The translations under genes and the position numbers were made by a program. Of a stretch of 64,000 bases of DNA, positions 18,763-25,945 are shown one piece after another. The DNA is from Maribacter arcticus. GTDB lineage: Bacteria; Bacteroidota; Bacteroidia; Flavobacteriales; Flavobacteriaceae. The notes beneath the pieces were generated by a model, which worked only from the letters and a program-made list of their open reading frames with translations, made no database searches and had not been told where the DNA came from. The stretch lies in the NCBI RefSeq assembly GCF_900167935.1, contig NZ_FUYL01000003.1, positions 356,388 to 420,387 on the forward strand, in the 5' to 3' direction. Numbering within the stretch: position 1 is the first letter of the stretch; every line of letters starts with the position of its first letter.

Positions 18763-18788
18763 GTCTTCGACTACGCTCAGACTGACAT
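18763..18788 (+). repeat. Intergenic repeat, copy A (inverted partner of copy B)
   Basis: A 26-base element with core CTTCGACTACGCTCAG ending in TGACAT. It is the reverse of copy B at 18881-18906, matching at 21 of 26 positions. This motif resembles a short repeat that I recall as common between flavobacterial genes. The pair flanks about 90 bases between recQ and ssb. Confidence 0.6.
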
Positions 18789-18880
18789 TAATAATTCGAT
18801 TTCAGTTTTTTTTAAATAAGTTAATAGATATTCACCATCCTTAATGGAGGGATTCATTACTAAACAAATTACTTTTCAGA

Positions 18881-18906
18881 ATGTCATCCTAAGCGCAGTC
18901 GAAGGC
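18881..18906 (-). repeat. Intergenic repeat, copy B
   Basis: Reads GCCTTCGACTGCGCTTAGG then ATGACAT on the minus strand. It pairs as an imperfect inverted repeat with copy A and shares its core with the sequence inside metG at 11713-11732. Confidence 0.6.
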
Positions 18907-18920
18907 TTATGAAAAAGTGA

Positions 18921-19253
18921 TTATTTCCCCAACATCAACAACTCATTACACCTAATCTCGGTGATATATCTTTTCTCACCTTCTTTAGTTTCATAAGAGC
19001 GATGCGTTAGTTTACCCTCAACGGCAACTTGTTTTCCTTTGGTTAAATAATTCTCAACAATCTCTGCCGTTTTTCCCCAGGCTACAATATTATGCCATTG
19101 GGTGTCATCTACTTTCTCGCCTTTTGCGTTCTTATAGCTATCTGTGGTAGCTATAGAAAATTTAGCCAATTTAGTGCCCCCTTCAAGATTTACTATTTCT
19201 GGGTCTTGCCCTAAGTTTCCAATTAACTGTACTTTGTTTTTTAATGCGTTCAT
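18921..19253 (-). CDS. ssb: Single-stranded DNA-binding protein, short form
   Basis: 110 residues. The OB fold is complete: MNALKNKVQLIGNLGQDPE, FSIATTDSYKN, WHNIVAWGKTAEIVENYL, KGKQVAVEGKL and a final RCNELLMLGK. It binds single-stranded DNA. The protein stops right after the OB fold and lacks the linker and acidic DDDIPF-type tail that recruits partners in most SSBs, so it is either a second, specialised SSB or a lineage-specific short form. It is read towards recQ, with the two repeat copies between them. Confidence 0.92.
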   Translation of the reverse strand: MNALKNKVQLIGNLGQDPEIVNLEGGTKLAKFSIATTDSYKNAKGEKVDDTQWHNIVAWGKTAEIVENYLTKGKQVAVEGKLTHRSYETKEGEKRYITEIRCNELLMLGK

Positions 19254-19540
19254 CTTACTAAATTTTATCGTTAAACAGTTCTTTCTATCAAGCCTCCTTG
19301 ACTCGACACTGCAAACCTAGAACAGCTTCCAAATACTATTCGGTCACTAAACACTTACTATCGTTTGTAATCGTTTACAGTCAATTGAAAACTTTTATTA
19401 ACTTAATAATCAGTAAATTATATACCTTTTTACACTAGATAATAAAGTTTGTTTTTCGACGTAAATTATCTTTTTTATAAAAATTCTATATTATTAACAA
19501 AATAATCAAGTATTAAATTTCAAAATATCATAGACATTAT
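19254..19540. other. AT-rich gene-free stretch between ssb and the secreted hydrolase
   Basis: About 290 bases of strongly AT-rich divergent intergenic sequence. Apart from a LacI-type operator-like site at 19366-19379 I see no coding frame. The large inverted repeat next to the hydrolase start follows at 19541. Confidence 0.5.
19366..19379. promoter_or_regulatory. LacI-family operator-like site
   Basis: TGTAATCGTTTACA fits the LacI/GalR family consensus TGnAAnCGnTTnCA with its central CG. It lies between the divergent ssb and hydrolase genes, about 110 bases before ssb. No LacI gene is present in the window, so the regulator would be elsewhere. Confidence 0.35.
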
Positions 19541-19575
19541 ATATATTTAAGTGTTATTAAAACACTTAAATATAT
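19541..19575. repeat. Perfect 15-bp inverted repeat just before the hydrolase start
   Basis: The arms ATATATTTAAGTGTT (19541-19555) and AACACTTAAATATAT (19561-19575) are perfect complements around the spacer ATTAA. The right arm ends 5 bases before the ATG at 19581, so the structure covers the ribosome-binding region. It could be an operator or an RNA hairpin that limits translation. It lacks a GC-rich stem and T tract, so it is not a typical terminator. Confidence 0.75.
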
Positions 19576-19580
19576 CAATT

Positions 19581-20532
19581 ATGCCTTACCCCCTACCTAA
19601 AAGCCTCATTTGTATGACGGCACTTCTTTTAATTTCAGTAGCAACTGCTCAGGATGGAACTATAACACCTCTAGAGACACCAGAAGAGCCAACCGCCATT
19701 CCTCTTAATACAGGTGGGGTTGATGACCAACCTGTATTAAGAGACTTGGTTTCGCCAATGGGGAGATCCAATGGCTAGAAATATTACAGAGGCCACACTC
19801 ACGCCCTTTTTACCCGATCCAGAAAAAGCAAATGGCACAGCGGTCATTGTAACACCCGGAGGAGGTTTTATGTGGCTATCTATGGCTAACGAGGGCTGGG
19901 AAGTTGCTGAAGCATTGGCAAAACAAGGAGTTACAGCCTTTGTTTTAAAATACCGTCTTCAGCCCACTGCAGAATCGCTTGAGGACTTTACCTCTTGGAT
20001 GAATCGCCCACGAACACCACCATCTGAAACTTCAAGTACCGTGAAGCCCACTAGACCAACTAGTCCGCAGGAACGTGACCTTTCCAATCAATTGGAAGAT
20101 GCAGAAGCAGCCTATGCAATGATAGTAGACCGAGCGGATGAGTGGGGAGTAGATATAAATAGAATAGGCATGATTGGTTTCTCTGCCGGTGCTGGCCTCA
20201 CCATGCATTCCACCCTAAATTCTAAGACCATGAAATTGGCTTTTATTGGTCCTATATATGGTGGTATGGGAGCTGTTGATGTACCACAAAATGCCCCCCC
20301 GATGTTCAATGTTATTGCCACCGATGATTTTCTTTTTAATGGGAAATTTGGCATTATCGAATCTTGGAATAAAGCAGGAATTCCCGTTGAATTTCATCTT
20401 TACCAAAATGGCGGTCACGGTTTTGGCCTTGGCAACCCCAATAGAACAAGTAACCGTTGGTTCGATTCTTTTATGTACTGGCTTGAAGTCAACAAATTTT
20501 TGGAAGCAGCTCCTATAAAGAAATCAGAGTAA
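19581..20532 (+). pseudogene. Secreted alpha/beta hydrolase broken by a frameshift
   Basis: The first frame (19581-19778) encodes a Sec signal peptide (MPYPLPKSLICMTALLLISV, cleaved near TAQ) and about 40 more residues, then stops. The second (19771-20532) encodes the catalytic domain: PGGGF oxyanion region, nucleophile motif GFSAG, acidic residue in ATDD, and histidine in NGGHGFG. Reading CCA, skipping one A at about 19758, then TGG GGA GAT CCA ATG joins them as VSP-WGDPMARN, which looks natural. So one extra base (or two missing) splits an intact 317-residue esterase/acetylxylan-esterase-like protein. A sequencing error is possible. If translated from 19771 the hydrolase would stay in the cytoplasm. 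Confidence 0.75.
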
Positions 20533-20687
20533 AATACCTCGGGATAATTACATGAGGCATCATAAGAAAATTTGTTTAAATAATGATTACTATTATCATC
20601 AATAAATTAAACATTATTTAAACCAATTCTCATTAAAGAAATAAAAGGATTAATTAACAAGAATACCAATTCTATGTATTGGTGTTC

Positions 20688-21374
20688 TTATTTTATACGA
20701 TACAACCACCAATTCATATCTCTTGTTAATTCAAAACCTAATTTCTCATAAAGCGGAATTGCAAGGTTACCTTTGTTCGTATGTAAAATAGGTGTCTTAT
20801 TTTCTTTTAAAATTTCTTTTGTAGTATGCGCAATTAACTGTTTTGCTAACCCTTTTCTGGTATATTCAGGATGCGTTACAACAGCGCTTACTTCTATAAA
20901 CTGATTCGTTTGCATTCGCTGACCGGTTATTGACACTAATTTACCATACTTAAATATCCCAAAATATTTGCCCATTTCATAAGTTCCCTTTCTATAATAA
21001 CCAGGCATAACCAACCAAATTAAATCATAAATCTCATCTATAAATTCATGACCTAAAAGCACAATGTCTTCGGATATTTCAACGTCTGTTAGCTTATTTA
21101 ATACCATCTGACATCCATCAATTTTCTTCTCTAAGAATACTTTATCATCATCTATTATAGGTGTTTGATTCTCTGAAACAAAAAAGAAATGATCTGTAGT
21201 TTTTAGATATTGATTTGAAGCTTTGGCTGTTTTAGTTTCATCGAAAAAAGAACCAAAGGTGCACACCTCTGGTTTATAAAATTGAACTCCGTCATATTCT
21301 TCAACAAACTTTTTATGAGTTTCGTTTAAGGAATACCACACCGGGTTTTTGAGTTGTTCTTCTAATGCTATCAT
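20688..21374 (-). CDS. GNAT family N-acetyltransferase
   Basis: 228 residues. The C-terminal half has the GNAT acetyl-CoA signature: VSAVVTHPEYTRKGLAKQL near residues 163-181 holds the R/Q-x-x-G-x-A loop, followed by LHTNKGNLAIPLYEKLGF. The N-terminal half is specific to a subgroup with a second GNAT-like fold. It transfers an acetyl group from acetyl-CoA to an amine, substrate unknown. It is monocistronic, with a short gene remnant beyond its start. Confidence 0.88.
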   Translation of the reverse strand: MIALEEQLKNPVWYSLNETHKKFVEEYDGVQFYKPEVCTFGSFFDETKTAKASNQYLKTTDHFFFVSENQTPIIDDDKVFLEKKIDGCQMVLNKLTDVEISEDIVLLGHEFIDEIYDLIWLVMPGYYRKGTYEMGKYFGIFKYGKLVSITGQRMQTNQFIEVSAVVTHPEYTRKGLAKQLIAHTTKEILKENKTPILHTNKGNLAIPLYEKLGFELTRDMNWWLYRIK

Positions 21375-21459
21375 TAGAATAAATATAAAAAAGATTGAAA
21401 GAGAATTAATCGTTAATTAAAACTTTAATTTCAAACAATCTTTATTCGTAATCAATTCT

Positions 21460-21663
21460 TTATATATCCGCAGCAAATCCATATACCTTAGAAATGAATT
21501 CAAAATCCAACGTTAGAATTTCCCTAGTAGCTGTTTCAGTTTCACTAGTATTCTCATAAAATTCATCTAACAAGTCAATTAATACATCAATTGAAGCTGT
21601 GGGCAGGTTATTAAGGTCTTGAATATTAAAATAACAATATTGAACAATTAGATGTCCACTTAA
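21460..21663 (-). pseudogene. Remnant of a coding sequence without a start
   Basis: An open minus-strand stretch of about 67 codons ending at TAA (21460-21462) reads like protein (NIQDLNNLPTASIDVLIDLL ... FISKVYGFAADI) but has no ATG/GTG and is closed upstream by a TAG at 21664-21666. It may be the 3' end of a lost gene. I recognise no family. The remaining gene-free sequence from 21664 to 21878 shows nothing else. Confidence 0.3.
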
Positions 21664-21878
21664 CTATCAAAAGAAGCATTTTTTTCCTACCTTAAAACTT
21701 CTTAATTTTTAAGCTCAATGAATTTGATTTTGATTGATAACCCATCAGAAAAATATATGAAGCAATTTTCGATGGCTCAATTGTTTATATTAAATAAATT
21801 AAGGCTCAGAACAAAATATATTTAACCCACACCAAAGTACCGAAAGCAATTGAAGGAATTAACCTCGGGTAATAAATC

Positions 21879-22313
21879 ATGGAGAAAGAAATAACCAAAG
21901 AATATTCGAACGGGGAACTTATTGTTGTTTGGAAACCAAAAAAATGTATCCATTCTGCAGTATGTATTCATATGCTTCCGGAAGTATACAAACCAAGAGA
22001 AAAACCTTGGATTACTCCTGAAACTACAACTACGTCAGCTTTAAAATCACAAATTAATGAATGCCCGTCTGGGGCATTAACCTATTACATGAAAAACGAA
22101 ATAATGGAAGAACAAAAAGTAAATGAAACTAACGCTACTCAAATTATTGTAGCCAACAACGGACCTTTAAAAATCAAAGGGGATTTAGAAATACAATTAG
22201 CATCAGGAGAAATAGTCACTAAAGAGGGTACTACGGGTTTTTGCCGTTGCGGCGTTTCTGAAAACAAACCATTCTGCGATGGTTCGCACAGAAAAATTGA
22301 CTTTGTCGGATAA
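21879..22313 (+). CDS. Fused mono-cluster ferredoxin-like and CDGSH iron-sulfur protein
   Basis: 144 residues. The N-terminal half is a divergent 4Fe-4S mono-cluster domain (Fer4_19 type) with C23, C29 and C62 (CIHSAVC ... ECPSGAL). The C-terminal half is a CDGSH domain with the cluster ligands C122, C124, C133 and H137 in FCRCGVSENKPFCDGSH. CDGSH proteins hold a redox-active 2Fe-2S cluster with one His ligand. This two-domain arrangement is known in bacteria, but its physiological partner is not. It is followed at 22337 by a chimeric small frame. Confidence 0.9.
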   Translation: MEKEITKEYSNGELIVVWKPKKCIHSAVCIHMLPEVYKPREKPWITPETTTTSALKSQINECPSGALTYYMKNEIMEEQKVNETNATQIIVANNGPLKIKGDLEIQLASGEIVTKEGTTGFCRCGVSENKPFCDGSHRKIDFVG

Positions 22314-22336
22314 AACTATAAAAGTAAAACTCACGA

Positions 22337-22546
22337 ATGGAATTAGCCATGCACCATTGGATGCGTGCTGAATCTCTAGAACACACACTCAATAGAATTA
22401 ATAAATTAGACTACACATATAGAAATACAGGGACTACCTACACAAAAATGTGCACCATGACTGTTGAAAATACATTAGCAATTTTAGCAAATAAGCAACC
22501 TATGGCCAATTGTATTTACAATAGAAAAGAATTGAGCACCAACTAG
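22337..22546 (+). pseudogene. Chimeric remnant: start of a sugar isomerase-like gene joined to the end of a dehydrogenase-like gene
   Basis: A 69-residue frame. The first 27 residues (MELAMHHWMRAESLEHTLNR, then INKLDYT) look like the start of xylose-isomerase-like TIM-barrel proteins. The rest (YRNTGTTYTKMCTMTVENTL, then AILANKQPMANCIYN) looks like the C-terminus of a D-2-hydroxyacid dehydrogenase. No complete fold can form. The simplest reading is an in-frame deletion that removed the rest of one gene and most of the next, with the junction near 22418. The family matches are from memory and short. The frame ends 6 bases before the M20 hydrolase gene. Confidence 0.45.
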
Positions 22547-22552
22547 AATACT

Positions 22553-23848
22553 ATGAAAAATCACAAAAGCCTACTTCTTATAGTTTTACTCATTAGTCCA
22601 ATGATTAGTCTATATGCTCAACTCACGGTTAACCAAGACCGTTTAGAAAAAAGAATAACCAAACTAGCCCAATTTGGAATACAAGAGAATGGGGAAACGG
22701 AACGAGTAGCTTTTAGTGATGCAGATGTTGCTGCACAACAATGGGTAATATCTCAATTAAAAGAAATGGGCATAGAAACCCATATAGATTTCGCAGGAAA
22801 TATAATTGGTACTAGAAAAGGAACAAGCGCTTCTAAAAAACCAATTTCATTTGGGTCACATATAGACCGTGTTCCACATGGTGGAAATTATGATGGCTGT
22901 GTTGGAAGCATGGCAGCCATAGAAGTTCTTAAGGTGCTCGATGAAAACAATGTCAAAACGAAGCATCCATTAGAAATTATTATATTTTCTAATGAAGAAG
23001 GTGGTGTTGTAGGTAGTAGGGCAATTGCAGGCCATTTGAAAAAAACTGCCTTTTCAGTTAAAAATTCCACAGGGTATACCATTGGCGAAGGTATGATGCG
23101 ATTAGGTGGTGACACCACCAGACTTGCAGAAGTCGCTCGTAAAGAAGGTGATATAGCTGCATTTTTAGAATTACATATTGAGCAAGGCGGTATTCTAGAA
23201 AAAGAGAGTCTTGACATTGGTATTGTAGAAGGTATTGTAGGTTTAAAATGGTGGGACGTAGAATTCAATGGTTTTGCAAATCATGCGGGTACTACACCCA
23301 TGAATGCAAGACAAGATGCCTTATTGGTCGCAGCAAAATTTATAGTTACGGTGAATGAAGTTGCCACAAGTTTTGAGGGCGCACAAGTTGCCACCGTAGG
23401 TAGAATTTCTGCGGAGCCAGGTGCCCCAAATGTAATTCCAGGAAAAGTTGTTACCAGTTTAGAAATACGAGACCTTTCATCTGAAGTTATTGAAAAGGTA
23501 TATCAAGAAATTGAAAAACGAGCTTTAGAGATTAGTAAAGCATCGGGTGTTGAAATTAAAATTACTGCTTTAGATACAACGGCTAATCCTGCAATAATGG
23601 ATGCTTCTATTCAGAACGAGATAGAAAAAAGCATCAATTCGCTTGGGCTAAGTTATAAATCTATGCCAAGTGGTGCAGGTCATGATGCTCAAGACATGGC
23701 ACTTATTGCACCAACAGGAATGATATTCGTTCCAAGCAAAGGTGGCATTAGTCATTCGCCTAAAGAATTCACTTCCGCTTCAGATATGGCAAATGGTGCC
23801 AATGTATTATTGAAAACTATTTTAGCGTTGGACAAGAAGCTTGACTAA
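22553..23848 (+). CDS. Exported Zn-dependent amidohydrolase (allantoate/N-carbamoyl amino acid hydrolase family, M20)
   Basis: 431 residues with a Sec signal peptide ending near YAQ (residue 23). The two-metal M20 site is visible: H103 in GSHIDRVP, D114 in GGNYDGCVG, E148/E149 in FSNEEGG, a His in LELHIEQGG, and the C-terminal GISHSPKEF. Relatives (AllC, HyuC) split allantoate or N-carbamoyl amino acids in the cytoplasm, so the signal peptide is a difference; a periplasmic N-carbamoyl or amide substrate is likely. The stop abuts the start of the SRPBCC gene at 23849, so the two are co-transcribed. Confidence 0.9.
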   Translation: MKNHKSLLLIVLLISPMISLYAQLTVNQDRLEKRITKLAQFGIQENGETERVAFSDADVAAQQWVISQLKEMGIETHIDFAGNIIGTRKGTSASKKPISFGSHIDRVPHGGNYDGCVGSMAAIEVLKVLDENNVKTKHPLEIIIFSNEEGGVVGSRAIAGHLKKTAFSVKNSTGYTIGEGMMRLGGDTTRLAEVARKEGDIAAFLELHIEQGGILEKESLDIGIVEGIVGLKWWDVEFNGFANHAGTTPMNARQDALLVAAKFIVTVNEVATSFEGAQVATVGRISAEPGAPNVIPGKVVTSLEIRDLSSEVIEKVYQEIEKRALEISKASGVEIKITALDTTANPAIMDASIQNEIEKSINSLGLSYKSMPSGAGHDAQDMALIAPTGMIFVPSKGGISHSPKEFTSASDMANGANVLLKTILALDKKLD

Positions 23849-24295
23849 ATGGATAATCAAGAACCTATACGCATTGAAATCAGTTTAAATGTCCCTGTAA
23901 ATAAAGTATGGGAAGCATTGACTAATGTTACCCAAATGCGAGAATGGTACTTTGAAAATATACCCGATTTTAAACCTGAAGAAGGTTTTGAAACAAAATT
24001 CGAAGTAAAAAATGGGGAGCGAATTTTTACCCACATTTGGAAAATCACCGAAGTAATTCCTTTTAAAAAAATCTCTTACACATGGAAGTTTGAAGAATAT
24101 CCTGGCGAAGGCCTGTCAATCTTTGAGTTAACAACCACTGAAAATAACACCACACAGTTAAAACTAGAAAGTCAAGTTCTTACACCTTACCCTAAAGATA
24201 TTCCTGAATTTAAAAGAGAAAGTGGCGAAGCCGGATGGGATTATCTAATCAATAAGAATTTGGTGGAATTTTTACAAAAATCTAAGGATTTCTAA
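23849..24295 (+). CDS. SRPBCC/AHSA1-type domain protein
   Basis: 148 residues spanning a single START-like (AHSA1) domain: IRIEISLNVPVNKVWEALTN at the start, WKITEVIPFKKISYTWKFE in the middle, and a C-terminal helix near GWDYLINKNLVEFLQ. These proteins bind hydrophobic ligands or act as co-chaperone-like modules; the ligand is unknown. The ATG follows the upstream TAA with no gap, so translation is probably coupled. Confidence 0.85.
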   Translation: MDNQEPIRIEISLNVPVNKVWEALTNVTQMREWYFENIPDFKPEEGFETKFEVKNGERIFTHIWKITEVIPFKKISYTWKFEEYPGEGLSIFELTTTENNTTQLKLESQVLTPYPKDIPEFKRESGEAGWDYLINKNLVEFLQKSKDF

Positions 24296-24355
24296 GCACC
24301 AACTTTCCTGTTATTATCACTATTTTAGTTAAATCAAAGCAAAAAACATATTCTA

Positions 24356-25909
24356 ATGAAAAAACTACTATCTATTTTAGCTTTAACACTATTACTATGC
24401 AGTACTATTGTTTCTGCACAAACCCAAAAAGATATTATTGAGGCCATTGAAAAAGAAGGCAATGGAAATTCACAGCTTGAACAGCTAGCTTACGAATTAA
24501 TGGACCTTAACGGACCAAGATTAGTAGGAACCCCCGAAATGAAAACTGCTCATGATTGGGCCATTAACACCTATAAAAAATGGGGCATTTCTGCAGAAAA
24601 TCAACAATGGGGAACTTGGAAAGGTTGGCAACGTGGCATCACCCATGTAGATATGGTATCGCCTCGCATAGCATCCCTTCATGCCACACAATTAGCTTGG
24701 AACCCTAGTACAGATAAAAAAGGCGTTACTGCATCTTTAATTACATTACCAAGCTTCTCTGATTCTTTGGCCTTTGTAAAATGGCTGCCTTCAGTAAAAG
24801 GTAAAATTGTAATGGTAAGCATGTTACAGCCTACTGGGCGACCAGATGAAAACTGGGAAGAATATGCAACCAAAGAATCTTTTGAAAAAATGAAATCTGA
24901 ACGAGATTCATTAGAAAAAATTTGGAGACAGAATATTAATAATACGGGCTATACGAGTAGAAATATCAATGCTGCTTTTGAAAAAGCAGGTGCTGTAGGT
25001 ATTGCCCAGTCAAGATGGTCTGAAGGTTTTGGGGCAAATAAAATATTCAGTGCAGGTACTGAGAAAATCCCTGCAGTAGATATATCGCTAGAAGATTACG
25101 GCATGTTATACCGAATGGTTGAGCATGGAGCTAATCCGCAGATAAAAATAGTAGCTGAATCAAAAGACTTAGGTAAAGTACCGACTTTCAATACCATTGC
25201 TACTATACCAGGAACAGAATTCCCAGATGAGTATGTAATTCTATCAGCACATTTCGATTCTTGGGATGGAGCGACAGGTGCTACCGATAATGGAACAGGA
25301 ACTATCACCATGTTAGAAGCTGCCCGTATTCTTAAAAAAGTATATCCTAACCCTAAACGAACCATCTTAATTGGGCATTGGGGAAGTGAAGAACAAGGAT
25401 TGAACGGTTCTAGCTCTTTTGTACAAGACCATCCGGAAATTGTTGCAGGTGTACAAGCTGTTTTCAATCAAGATAATGGTACTGGTCGTGTAGTTAATCT
25501 TTCAGGTCAAGGTTTTCTTCATGCCTATGATTATTTAGGGCGTTGGTTAGAAGCTGTTCCTGAAGGGTATAAAAATGAAATAGAAACTACATTCCCAGGT
25601 TCACCAGGCCGTGGCGGTTCTGATTACGCTTCTTTTGTTGCAGCTGGTGCTCCGGCCTTTTCGTTAAGTTCCCTAAGTTGGGATTATTGGAACTATACAT
25701 GGCATACTAACTTGGATACATATGATAAAATCGTTTTCGATGATGTTCGCAACAATGCCATCCTAACCGCAATCCTTACCTATATGGCTTGTGAAGATCC
25801 TGAAAAAACATCACGTGAAAAAGCTGTTTTAGGCATTAACCCTAGATCTGGCGAAAAAGGAGAATGGCCAACACCAAGAACTCCAGAACGCAATGGCGGT
25901 CAAGAATAA
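24356..25909 (+). CDS. Secreted M28 family metallopeptidase
   Basis: 517 residues with a Sec signal peptide (cleavage near VSAQ, residue 22). An M28 aminopeptidase-type domain carries H299 in SAHFDSWDGATGATDNGTG, the acidic pair in GSEEQG, an Asp in FNQDNGTG, and the last His ligand in YTWHTNLDTYDK. A PA-like insertion seems to lie between residues 110 and 250. It cleaves N-terminal residues from peptides outside the cytoplasm. The beta-propeller gene follows after 36 bases, so the two may be one unit. Confidence 0.92.
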   Translation: MKKLLSILALTLLLCSTIVSAQTQKDIIEAIEKEGNGNSQLEQLAYELMDLNGPRLVGTPEMKTAHDWAINTYKKWGISAENQQWGTWKGWQRGITHVDMVSPRIASLHATQLAWNPSTDKKGVTASLITLPSFSDSLAFVKWLPSVKGKIVMVSMLQPTGRPDENWEEYATKESFEKMKSERDSLEKIWRQNINNTGYTSRNINAAFEKAGAVGIAQSRWSEGFGANKIFSAGTEKIPAVDISLEDYGMLYRMVEHGANPQIKIVAESKDLGKVPTFNTIATIPGTEFPDEYVILSAHFDSWDGATGATDNGTGTITMLEAARILKKVYPNPKRTILIGHWGSEEQGLNGSSSFVQDHPEIVAGVQAVFNQDNGTGRVVNLSGQGFLHAYDYLGRWLEAVPEGYKNEIETTFPGSPGRGGSDYASFVAAGAPAFSLSSLSWDYWNYTWHTNLDTYDKIVFDDVRNNAILTAILTYMACEDPEKTSREKAVLGINPRSGEKGEWPTPRTPERNGGQE

Positions 25910-25945
25910 AAAAACCAAATAAAAAGACCAAAAATCAACCACATT

